Source of the DNA: Marchantia polymorpha subsp. ruderalis
Lineage: Eukaryota > Streptophyta > Marchantiopsida > Marchantiales > Marchantiaceae
Assembly (NCBI GenBank): GCA_037833965.1
Contig: AP031357.1
Coordinates: 17,566,001 to 17,630,000, forward strand
Direction of reading: 5' to 3'
DNA length: 64,000 nucleotides
Shown: piece by piece, positions 49,501 to 61,140 of the stretch
How the letters are laid out: every line of letters begins with the position of its first letter
How positions within the stretch are numbered: the stretch's first letter is position 1
Position numbers and translations under genes: made by a program
The notes under the pieces: model-generated
Told to the model about the DNA's origin: nothing
Seen by the model: the letters and a program-made list of their open reading frames with translations, nothing else
Databases searched by the model: none

Positions 49501-52350
49501 AATTGGCATGTTCAGCGTGCCACCAGTACAACACGCTGATGGTCAGAATGTAAAGCGGTGAGGAGAATTTGGTCAAACCAATTCCCTTTACCCCTCCTAT
49601 CGAGGACTTGCGCAGAACAAAACTCACTCACTCATGCCTTGTGGGAACTTGCAAGATAAACTCTCAGACTCACCACAAGGAAAATATGAAGTTGAAGTCA
49701 CTGCAGGGAGAGTTATTGAGTTCAGATCCACCCACACTCGAACACCTTTCTCCTCCTCCTCCTCGTCAGGCAGGCGAGCGGGCAAAAGCTGCGGTGCTAT
49801 CTTCACCGTCGTTTGACCGGTCAAACTTCACTTATCCTCCCCGATAATCGATTTCTGGAGTACAGAAGGTCATAGATATCCTGGTTGCAGCATCTGGTCC
49901 ATCTCTCCATGAAAGAGAGAAAACCTGGAGACAATATACGACTGACATTTATGAGGACGAGTTCCAAAGACCTGCATGATCCCCCGATATTCATCTATCC
50001 CACTGCACAAGAATTCGCTTCACACCAAGAGTCTCTTTGTTTTGAGAAAAAGTGGTATTTGTATCGTTCTGGTCTTTGACTATGTTAGGGTTAGTGCTTG
50101 TTATACCGACTAGGGCGGACTAAACTTAAACAACTTCACATTTCTAATTAGCACAGATTGTCGCACTAACTGGGAGGCAAGCGGACCATGAGTGTTTTGG
50201 GTGACCAACTATGAACCGGCTCCTCCGAAATCTTACAACTTCTCTACAAGACGTCAAATGGTTTCTCGAGACATGCTCTTTCCTTCAATTGTACTCCTAA
50301 CCTTGACTTCGGTGAGTTCCGTCGAGAGGAATCGGAAGAAAGTCATTCAAGAATACGAAACCTCTTTCGACTGAAGATCGTTGAGCTTTTGTCCGCAGTT
50401 CATACGATTCTCGTCGTCGATTTAGGTACGAATCTAGATGATGCTCGTCATCGATATTGCTCCTCGGTAATAAGTGTTATGACTGAAAAGCATAATGAGA
50501 AAACATTTACCTTTTTAACATTCTGCTAAAATGGCCCGTAGATTCGGTAACCACGTTGTAGAAGAATCAATTTCTCGAATCTAAATCCGTCCAAAAAAAT
50601 AAATTGGAAACACTTTTAAAAAAAAACCGGAACATGAAGAGCACTGCGGCATGCTGCGACAGCCGAGTTCATCGAGTGTTTTTGGGTTCGTGTCTGAGTC
50701 GAGATGCTCACCGCTCGGTGTGTGGTAATGAATCACCTGCGAGAACTGTGCTCGCTACTTCTAAATCTCGTAAATTTCCCCCGTCACAGGTTTCATTTTA
50801 ATCCGGACCCATGCGACGATTTCAGCACAGGGTCGAGATAAATGGGAAAGCATGAAGATAAGCGTAATTTGGCCCATTAGCACTTGTGGTCCATGCAAGG
50901 TAGGGCGCCATGAGAGCGGGCTACATGTAGCATGCACGGCGACTCGGGCCCCATGACGGAGCTTGTCTGGCTCAGTCCATGTACGCATGACTCATCTCGA
51001 TGACGAACATGCCGAGGATGCCAGACTGGCTCATGCATGCATGCATGAACGAGCGAGCCGGACAGGGGGCTATGCTCCGCCTTCGAGAGCCGCCGTCTTC
51101 CGGTACCACCGAAAGCCTCGCCGGTGCCCGTCGCCGGTGACTCGCCCCGTCCCGTGCACGAGCGAGCATTCGTTACAGTCACCTGTGACGCTTTTCGGAG
51201 CAGGAGCCCGTCGATGTTGTTGTGTTCGCAGAAGGAGGAAGTTGAGCTGAACGATGTGGCTCTGCCAAGTGGAGTCGCCACGTCATCCTCGCACCCGAAT
51301 CCAGGCGTGGCCCTCGACTCTGGTCGCTTTCTCTCTCTGAGCTCTCTTTCGCATGCGGGCGACTGACTGCATTTGCCTGTAGGCTTTTCCTCTGGGCTGC
51401 TGCGGAGAGTGCTCCTTCCGTTTTACTGTTTGCGCCATGTTACCGCAAGTTGCCATCGTGTTATGAGATAGAGGGATAGTGTAGAACAAGCTACTTTGCA
51501 TGACGATGTTCCATGTTTGATGATGCCAAATCGGAGACCTTACAATTCGGCATCAAACATGGCAGTCCAAAAGTGGAAACAAGGACTGCTGGATTCACCA
51601 ACTTCAAGAGTGAATAAGGTTCCTTCCTTCCTTCCTTCCTTCCTTCCTTTCATCAATGGTCGGAACCAGAAAACAAAACAATGCTTGACTTTGTATGTAA
51701 TCTCCATTCAGCGCAATATTTTAGATCCAGAGTCATTTTTTTCCTCTCAAAAACATTAGAAGTCTCCCGGTTCATATGTGCAACAAGGGACTATAATCGT
51801 GAGTAGAATGCGTGTAACATGATTCACATGATCCGCTCACAACATGGACTCACTCTGACTTCGTTGTTTCAAAACGTCAACTATAGAGATGCTCACCGGG
51901 AAGCCATATGATTTGACTTGCACTGCAGTCGTAAATCTTTCGGCAAGAATCCTCGACAGTAATCATGCCAACACCTGTTGCTGTGAAACATCACGTTCCC
52001 ATCTCACTAAGTTATGTCTGGTTTGCAGTTTAGCCTGCACAGTGCCCTCTCTCTCGTTGTCAGACCCAACATCAGCCCAGTACAACACAAAGGCTTGTAC
52101 ATGTACAACGCTGAGTTATCACACGAGCGTTCTCTGCTTTGTGTATGGCTGTAATTGAACCAGAACTTGCAAGCGAGACAACATGCGCTCCAACAAGCAC
52201 AAGCCAAACTCTCTATCTGTTTTCACGCTCCAACCCACAAAAAAAATGGGGGAATGCTGAGAAAAGCAGTGCAGGCTTCTTTCCTTCATTCAATGCATCT
52301 GCTCTGAACGTCAGATCAACGAGACCTCCCCCTTCAACAAATATTTTATT
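46501..52350. other. Gene-poor stretch, part 3
   Basis: No recognised exon. 47.7-48.6 kb is AT-rich with many ATGCAT words; 50.8-51.4 kb is GC-rich. A TTCC array lies at 51,620-51,649. Open frames are short and unrecognised. Confidence 0.4.
51620..51649 (+). repeat. TTCC tetranucleotide microsatellite
   Basis: About seven uninterrupted TTCC units. Confidence 0.9.
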
Positions 52351-55300
52351 ATAATACTCTACGCACGATGAAAAGAAATTCGGGAGGTCTGGAAAACCGG
52401 GCAGCCATGGAACCAATATGGAACCCGTATTGCAGAGCACGGCACAGCGGTACCGGAGCAGAGGGGAGTACCGGAACGGGACATGGGTCCGGTCTGTACC
52501 GGCAGGGCAGGGCTCACAAACAAGGGTTCGGTAACCTACTCTTTTTGACCGTCCGTACGTTGACCGGAGCCGCGTGGAGTCGTCCGGGGCTGTTCCTCAC
52601 TGTCGCCGGTACAACAAAGGGAGGGCACAAAATGATGAGCACGACTGACCTTTAGTAACCCACAGGTGGAGGGCCGGCCGAACTCCACGCGCCGGTTAAC
52701 CTGGAACCCTCCTAGTCCTGATCGGCTGTTTGTGGCTACGGCCGAGGGTCGGTCTACTTTGCATTAATTTAATTTAATTGATTTCATTTTACTTTTCTCT
52801 GCCCGACCCACGGCCCAGTCATGCTAGGGGCAATTTAGCCGGATTTGGTGGACACTGTCGCTTTATACCCCGGCTTAACTTAGCTAAGCCCCGGCCAAAT
52901 GTTTCTCACCTTTTCCCTCATTTCGGGAATTATTGGTGTGATTATTGGTCTTCTATTTATGATTAAAGGTTTCTCTGCAGCCAAAATCTGGTGTTGATTT
53001 CTCCTCGCCCCTTCGTCCCTTAAATTAGCTCAAAAGGTTGCCTCGATTTGCCACCTACCATTAATGTGCATGTTACTGTTAACTTGGAAGATTTTGAGTC
53101 AACTTTTTATAGCACTGCCAAAGGAGGAAAACTGTCTCGTTTTCCATCCACGGACATGGATGCAAATTTCTATAGCGGATCCCTTGACCAAAGGAAAATT
53201 CAGGAGAATGATGAAACCTTTTTCACATTGAGAAGATCGCTGAGGCCTCAGTGAGAGTTTGTGGAGGGGAATCTCTACACGATCCACAATTTCTGCCCTC
53301 GTGATTTTATTTTTCCTCTTTCATTTTCATGGGCCGCATGAGAGGGGGATTTGCACATGTTTGGTGAGCAACGTCTGCGAATTTCGAGATCGCTGTGAAT
53401 GGACTTTGGAATTCTCGACCTGAACGTTGGTGCTGTGGAATATATGGAGTACCTCTTTCTATTCTGATGAGGATATTCTTCGATCGGCAGAATCCTCCTC
53501 CATCGTGCTGGCTTAATTCGGCAGAAGGGGGATGTACAGCAAAGTTGATGGAAACTGTTTTCTGACGAACGTGATAACAGTTACTTCATGTATAACGTAC
53601 CCTTCCACTGAGATTTTCTACGACAATTTTTTTCTTTGCATTGAAACTCTTGAGATGTTTTTATTTTCTATAGCTCCGAGCTTTGAAACCCCGATTCACA
53701 GTAAAACGAGAGAATTCTGTGAAGCGGAGTTTCCACTTGGGAGCAGCGTTTCGTCGATCTTCGAACGAAGCTTGTAGACACATCCTTCACCCTCTCGTTC
53801 AGAGGACCGAGGAACATCATGTAATACGAGACAGTTTCAGCTACTAACTTTTGTAGTGCGGTATGATTTTCAACTCAACGAGCATAATGGCCCACAATCA
53901 TCGTCATGCCTCCCGGGCCGAATTCAAGTTCCCGTGTGAGGCAGGTGCGGGTCTGTCCGCTGAATTGCATCATAAAATTGTGGGCATAAACGCTACAAGT
54001 GACGGGAACTAAATCCAGACACTGACGAGAAAACAGAATCACGCACAAATCTGGTGGATTCTTTCAGAAGTGGAACCGGATACCCTGTCTCGCTGTAGTA
54101 GAGTGAAGTCAAGGTCCAAAGAAAGGGAGGACAACCGCTCTTTCATGGTTTACAGTAGAAATGATTTGCACACGCAAGGATCCAGCTGATAGACAAGTTT
54201 TGTCGCTGACTTAGCAGCCATTGAATGAGAAGAAGGAAGGGGAAGACGAGGGGAACACGGGCCCTCGTTGTGTTCATAGTCCACTGCTGGCGAAGCAAAC
54301 GACAGTGTTCATGCTACAAGAGAGAAGGGACGTCGTCACCCATTTTGTCAGAAGGTTGTTTGTGGTGATTGTCATTGCTCCAAAGGGAGGGGTGCTGACC
54401 GAAGCTCGTCTCTGTGAGGGGATGCATCAGAAGGGTTCGCGGGAGCTGGAGGTCATAGATTAGGGAAGATGTTGAATCCTCCAGTCAGTCGTTGCGCAAG
54501 TAGTACAGGATGATGAGAGACCCATGTGGCCGTCCCTGGAGGAGAGAGGCCTGATCATTATGACCGGAAGGAAGTGGGAATGAAAACGATGCTACACGTA
54601 CTGGCTGGCAGCTGCAGCGGCTACTTCAACTTCACGAGGCAAGATGTGCATTTCCACAATGATAGATCGAGAGAGCATCATGAACTGCATACATGCGCAC
54701 AAGTCTCTTGACCCTACCAGCAGGGTTCGACCGGAATTATTCGCAGAATTTGGTTGATGGACGCATTAGCTCCGTCCATCCGAGCAAACGTTTGGCACCT
54801 AGAGCCAGCACAGAATGTGAAGGTTCACTCAAAAGAGTAAATTTCTCGGTGAAATATGATTGCCACGGGTGAACCTCTCGAAGACCACCACCGGCCATGC
54901 AGTTTGGGAACCCGAGACACAACAAAACCTCGTGGAAATCATCCTCAGATCATTTCCGAAGCTGCCAAATTCACGTCGAGGAACGCACCCGACGAGCATT
55001 TAATTTTCTGGATAGGCTGTTACCCTGGGGCACGGTACATTACCCTAGATGCCTCGACAGGGTTGAGAGTTGAACACAAATTTGACTTCGCGGACGAATC
55101 CGGACGAATTCTAGAATAATACTAGAACTTCAATGAAATGAGATTCTGAAATACTCGAGACAATAAAGAATGCTGCGCGAAAGATCTTTCCATCCACAAT
55201 CTCGACGAATCCAGAAATGGGAAGGAGCGCAACACAAGGGCTGGCTGGCTGGCTGGCTTCTTGGTGAGATAGGTGAACAGGCTCAGGCACATGAGGGCCA

Positions 55301-57671
55301 TCGTAGAGTACAGTCCGGTGAGGTGCTTGAAATGTGGATTGCCATACATGGTCTACTTAGATGGACCAGAGAAAGAGAGAGAGAGAGGAACTAGCTCTTT
55401 CCAGCTGAGAGAGTGGATGTGGTGAAGAAAGCAACGAATATGCCTCGCTTCCTTCCCCCTCGGCTTTCCATTGCCAAGTCAAAATGAATCCCACAGTGCG
55501 CTCTCTTTCTCTTTCTCTCTCTGTACAAGGCCAGAAGAGACGTGCCTGGCTATGCACGGCCGGGACAAGCTCATTCCGAGGAGTGACCAACCGCGTTCCA
55601 GGAAGTAAAGCACTCGGGGTGATGCACAGCTTCCATGGAGTAGGGGCCAAGTGGTGGCAGACAGGCTGAGATCCACTCTTGTACAGTGGCAGGAGGAGGA
55701 GGAGGGGGGGGGAGGAGTAGAGTCCATCGAGCGAGCTTACGTAAGGGGAATTCTGGATGATGGGAAGATAGAAAAGAGAGCAGTAGAGTGTTATCTCGGG
55801 CGGAAACAAGTCAATGGTGTGGCGTGGTGGCTGTCCTCTTCTAATTGGACTGGACTGGAAAGGAAGGGTCGGGTTGGCAAATCAAAGTGGATCTGTCTAT
55901 CTGGACTGTTTCACTTCTGTCGTGATTTGATGGGGCGAATGGAGCGAACAAAGAGAACGATGGCCATGGTTATCGTCAGCGACATCGTTCGGTGAGTTCT
56001 TCAATGCAGACGTTTTGTTGTTGGTGAGACATGCATCCAGGTTCACGTCCACTATGATTGAACCCAGTCTCCACGAGTTATGACCACAACTGCGGTACAA
56101 CCTTCGAGTCAGTCCAGTTCAAGGCACCCCGTCTTCATGAACGCATTGAAGTCCAGTGCGAGACGGTCAGTTCTGGTGCACACCCTCCCACACCAGATGT
56201 GGCAATCCTCACTTAATCCCCTCGCCAACTCATGTTCGATGTAACGGGTGGTGAAACCATGACGGTAAGGAAGAGAAGCAACTCGGTTTGTCCCTTGTGA
56301 AGACACCGTACTCGTCTGACGAGTTCGTTGGAGATGTGACCGAAAGTCCGACGCTACGCACGCATAATTAAATTCTCGATCTGCATCATGAAACGCCTAT
56401 GCTTGACCACAGCTCCGAAGCGTGTCATAAAATGAAAAGAGAACCGTCTACCTTCTTCTAGAGAACCATACGCGTAGCTGCAGCGTGTATCTATCGTTCT
56501 TACACATGGTTTTCTCCACTTATATTGGATTCGTCGTTTCAAAAGCTTGGGTCTCTTCGGTAGAACTTGATGTTGTCGAGGAATCCTTCCGAATACCAAT
56601 TGTCAATAAGAGCCAGGTGTGTCCGCACTACTTGGACGTAATCACGATGCCTGTGAAAATGCAACAAAGAACCTTGTGCAATAGGCCTGTAGACAAGGGG
56701 GTTCGCCCTTCAGAGCTGATTCATGTGATTTCTTCTCCTGCTCTTTCGGGTGTTGTGTGCAAAATTGAAATATTCGCCTCTTTTATAAAGGTTCATGGGG
56801 TCCGGTTATAAGTTTAAAAATCAGTATAAAAAATAATGAGGAATCCGCAGAAGAAGAGACAAATGTAATAATGTTCTCACGCTTCTTGACACCATACTCC
56901 ATCATGTTCATCATTCCTAAACAAGACAAACTCAAAGGGGTCACATCACCAAAGCTAGTGAGCTGACTTTCAGGTATGCCAAACGCTAACGATATTCTGA
57001 TTGCAGCTCAATAGGAACTTCAATTTCCATATTTCATAAAACCCTTGTATCCCTGGTAGCTTCATTGACCTACAATTAGTCTCGGCGTCTACCCTGCCTT
57101 GTCCCACATGAATCATGTACCCTTGGGTCTTGGGAGAGGGATAGAATTCCACCAACAAAAACGGAATGTGCACAACACTACCGGATAAAGATAAACGAAA
57201 GGTATATGAAGTCACAAAGATCTACGCTGACCGCCACTTTAAACCATATCGCTCCTGCAAAGACAAAAAATATGTGTATTTTGTATTTTCGGAAACTTAC
57301 AGGAACTTTGCTTTACCTAACTACGCACTCTGCCAGCTAAGGGGGACAAGAGCATTCTCCAAAAGATATACAAGGTCTTTGATATGTTCATATACACCTC
57401 GTGTGTACTTCCGACCTAGCCGTAGAATTGCGAGCTAAAACTATGAAGAAGAAAGAATTTGCTACTAATACATTATGATTTCGGTGTATGTGCTGTTGGT
57501 ACCATACCTAAGAGCGTTCTGGCAACTGTTCTGGCAAGGCTCTCAGTGACACTCACTAATTAAACTCAGTGTCTTCACATATGAGATAGCAATTACCAGA
57601 TCCAGCCAACATCCAAACGGGATATCGACCAGGTGTGTTCATAACCAAACAAAAGCTGAAGAAAAGGTGAA
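52351..57671. other. Gene-poor stretch, part 4, to the end of the ALIS gene
   Basis: No recognised exon. Holds a GC-rich patch with clustered GTAC words (52,448-52,612), a GA array (about 55,367-55,389) and a C/T-rich array (about 55,500-55,522) that could pair with it. Several 80-150-codon frames (54,221-54,463; 54,856-55,119; 55,357-55,809) show no known domain. The last few hundred bases before 57,672 probably include the 3' untranslated region of the ALIS gene. Confidence 0.4.
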
Positions 57672-60320
57672 CTAGTGTGAAGAGTTGGCAGCCGATGGTA
57701 TTTTCCTGTTCCAAGACAAATACGAAGGATCTCCCAGAGGCCTGCAGGATGAGGGCCCATCAAATTAAAAAAGTTTACAGCAACTACGAAAACGAGAAAA
57801 CCCTTCATATTCATTAGGTATACAGGCAAGGCTAGATCATGACCTAAATGCTCAATAATAACCCCCCATCATTACTAAATGATCCAACCACATTCGTTTC
57901 AACATAATAAGGATGGAGATTAACAGGATCAACAATTTACCTGGGGTTTCTGAAGTGAACCAAGAAAAAGACGAATGCCAAAAACATGCAAAGAATGCCG
58001 ACGGTGAGGTAGGCGATTCCCAGAAAGTTGTTCTTCCCACCGAGCCAGCTAGTTGTGGAGAGGACCAGTTTTTTACCCCCTCCGAAGGTGTAAGTGTTAT
58101 AGTTGTTCTCAATCTGTATGTTAAGAGACTGGTCCTTTTTTAGGTCCGTCTCAATCTTGCCATACAACTTTCTGAAGGTAGGTAATGCAGCTGTGCGCAT
58201 CCAGACGATAAGGTCCTCGTCTTCATCGAGCTGCGAATTCACATAGACACTCGAAACATGTAAATCAAGAGCCTTCAATCCATTTTCTTCTCCAAATAAT
58301 ATACGCTGATACAAGGAGTGCATTGAGCTGTGGTGCTTTCGAGCAAGATACTATAAGTGCACAAATCTCAGCTATGTGATGCCATTTCGATACGACCAAA
58401 AAATTTACAAAGGGTACTACGAGTTTCCCGAGACATATTTGGCAGTTAGAGCACAGATCAGTAGATGCACATCTTCCAGTGCAGCCCATGAGAAGCGCGT
58501 TGCACTTCAAGGACAGAAGCTTACCGGAACGTTTTCTGGCAGGGCTTTCCCTCCAATTATTTCAATTCCAAGTGCCGAGGAGTTCATATTGTTCACGAAG
58601 TTCTGCGGTGTGATCTTACCGAACTTGTCTTCACGGTCACTTTTCCATGCGATTCCCTTTTTGTTCACATTCAGGCTATTGCCAGTATTGTCCGTAAACC
58701 CATAGGTATCATTGAAGAGACTCCATGCGATAAGACCGCACGGGGCAATAGGTAGACCATTTATTGTTGCTTCAGGCTTGCAACCGGTCGTCTCATTTGC
58801 TGCTCCATTGTCTCCACGAAGCTGCTTGTCATTTCTACTTTTCACATACCTGCATCAATACAGCCTTCAAAGTAAGGCAGCCAGACGGATTGGGTACTCA
58901 CAGTCTACCGGCTGAATCCACAAGATGTTACGAATTCTTCTGCCCAAAACAAATGAGGACCTTAAGAATGAGTAGATAGCGATGAACTTGGCGGGACCGC
59001 TGGCCTCTATGCGAAACAATCTACTACAGCAACTAAGATCTGACTTCGGGAGATTAACAGAACCTGCGATGATTCTGGTAGAAATTGTCAAGCTGATAGT
59101 AGACATAAATGGGAGCATCCATATCTTTTATCACCTGTGCCATCCAAGACGGGCCAATAAGTGATCTTGAGACAGCAAGCGCTCAATTCCACAACCAAAA
59201 ACTTTAAATGCTTGGCAAGAAGAGCGTAGTAGGTGGATGTGCGCTTACTGCAAGGGTTGCTTGGCAAGTTTTATTGGTTGTAGGGTTCTGAATGTGAGTA
59301 ATTCTTTGATCTCTTGACAGATTTGGCAAACAAGAATTTTCGTAGTCGTGTACAATTTCGACAACCTGTACGGAGGGTCAAAACAGGTTTATAAGAAGAC
59401 CGGAATGACGCATCTATGTCGTTGACGGGAAGCTGTAAAAATCTCCACATACTTCACTGTACGACAGACATGATGGCCTCGTAATCAGCAAGAAAAACAT
59501 TTTCCTGCCGATATTGATAAGCTCTCATTGTAATTCCTCAATTCGTGATCATCAAATCATAACAAATACGCCATTGACAACAAGATCTACCATGAAGATA
59601 CGACTGATCATACTAAGAAGAACCGGGAGATGGGAGACGACGAAATTATTACCCCATTCGAAGCTAGAAGAGTCACCGCACCTATCGGGATAAAAATGAT
59701 TCCAACTACCACGAAGGTGGCAATAACCTGCAAGAAACACAAGTTGTATCACAGTTGAGAAACTGGGAATTTTCTGCACAGATCCACAAGCTCAACTGCA
59801 CTGATAAAAGAGAGCACACCCCATATGATCAATGTGTGCATAAAGTCCCACGAAGCACCTGCTGATGGGCGAATCTCAATACCGATTCCTGGTGAGAAAT
59901 AATCCTCAGTCATGAGAAAAAGACTTGTAGGAACTCACCCATCCTGGCGTCAATAACGGCTTGCAAGCTGGTAACTCCTGCTGAGTAAATTTGGAGTCTG
60001 AAAGATATAAATATTCAAGCATATAAGTAAACTCTCGTCAGTAAATTGTAACAGCTGTAGACAGATCCTCGTGCGTGAGTCCAACAGAGAAATTAATCAA
60101 ATTCAAATTGACAATATGTATGGATCCCAACGGTGTACATCCAAAATACGCGTTACCACATAGATCCAGTGAATATAACCCCTGAGTGTGAAAGGTCTAC
60201 GGATGTGGAATTTTACGATCAAACCTACAGTCAAAACTCACACTTAGGCTTCTTGGATTCCTTCTTCGCAGGAGGAATTGCAACTCCAGAATCCGATGTG
60301 CTCGCCCCATTGGCACTCAT
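57672..60320 (-). CDS. CDC50/ALIS-family beta subunit of P4-ATPase lipid flippase, complete, 8 exons, 361 aa
   Basis: Partner subunit that P4-type ATPases need to leave the ER and flip phospholipids in the secretory pathway. Exons in transcript order: 60320-60242, 59997-59939, 59727-59653, 59365-59249, 59134-59064, 58849-58525, 58230-57941, 57741-57672; all GT-AG and frame-consistent. A short hydrophilic N-terminus leads to the conserved YSKFTQQELPACKPLLTPGW (27-46), then membrane helix 1 (about 47-67), and a large lumenal domain with PIYVYYQLDNFYQNHRRYVKSR (about 118-139), PCGLIAWSLFNDT, GIAWKSDREDKF, and DLIVWMRTAALPTFRKLYG (248-266). Membrane helix 2 is at about 312-334, followed by LGDPSYLSWNR and a short tail. 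Length fits Arabidopsis ALIS1 (about 350). The start is the only ATG that gives this short N-terminus and it has no in-frame alternative downstream before the conserved block. Confidence 0.95.
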
Positions 60321-61140
60321 GACTCCCCAATCTCCTTCGCTCCGCCAGCTGCTGCTAGTCCCCCTATCACCCTGCTTCAAAACACCCTAAATCTTCCTCC
60401 AGAGCCTAAATTCTAAATCTAACTCCTCATAATCTCATCTAACACTCCCAACCCTAAGTTTCGCTCCGTCTCGTCCCGCAGGTAGAATTCGCTTGACTGT
60501 CCAACCCTGCACCCGGTCTGAACCTGCGCCAACTTTCTTGCACCTCCTCGAAATGTCAATCCTCTAGTGCTCCCCTCGCGCGAAGGATCCAATCCCTGCG
60601 TTCAGTTGCTCGTCTACAAACAGCGGATCAAAACTCCTTCCTCGCGCCAGCGAGAGAACGCAAAAGAGCAGCCCACGAGCCCGCCAGCCCGACCGATCGA
60701 TCAAGAACCTGAGAAGCGGTGCTGCAGGAAGCAATCTTCAACAAACCGGATCAGTCGATCGTCGATCCTTCAAACGCAAGCACGCGCTCCACGAAGCCAG
60801 CCTGCAATTCGTAGTCGGTCCCTGCCTGCGCTCCGACTTTCCTCCCGTGCACCCTCCAGTCCCTCCCTCCCGTCGCTCTCTTCCCTTCCGGACCCCGGTC
60901 GCACGCTGGCCATGACCCGGCCCCGGTCCGCGCATGTCCACTGACGCTACTCCCGCTCCGGCTGCGGGCCCCCAGAAGCTCATGGAAGGACCCTGCCCAA
61001 GACTTCAGCGTCGGACTCGCGGCTCCGCTCCGAACCTTCCCGTCTCCCTTCCATGATTCCACCTGCTGGCGCCCGTCGCCAACTTTTCCATCGCGACTGC
61101 GGCGAATATTTGCTCAACTACGATCGTGGTGCTTCGCGAT
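60321..61140 (-). promoter_or_regulatory. GC-rich leader/promoter region of the ALIS gene
   Basis: Base composition is GC- and C/T-rich (plus strand) from the start codon to about 61.14 kb, then falls abruptly to AT-rich. This mirrors the leader of the ABCC gene. An ATG at 60,983 opens an 81-codon minus-strand frame ending at 60,738; if transcription starts upstream of it, it would be an upstream ORF. No TATA box or start site can be fixed. Confidence 0.45.

Noticed and set aside
54856..55119. ATG-started 87-codon frame on the plus strand
   Set aside because: No recognisable domain, no clear splice partners, and length within chance for this composition.
60133..60390. Plus-strand frame across the first ALIS exon
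   Set aside because: It is antisense to a well-supported exon and has no resemblance to any family.
60360..60460. Two CCCTAA words resembling plant telomere repeats upstream of ALIS
   Set aside because: Only isolated single copies separated by unrelated sequence; not a telomeric tract.
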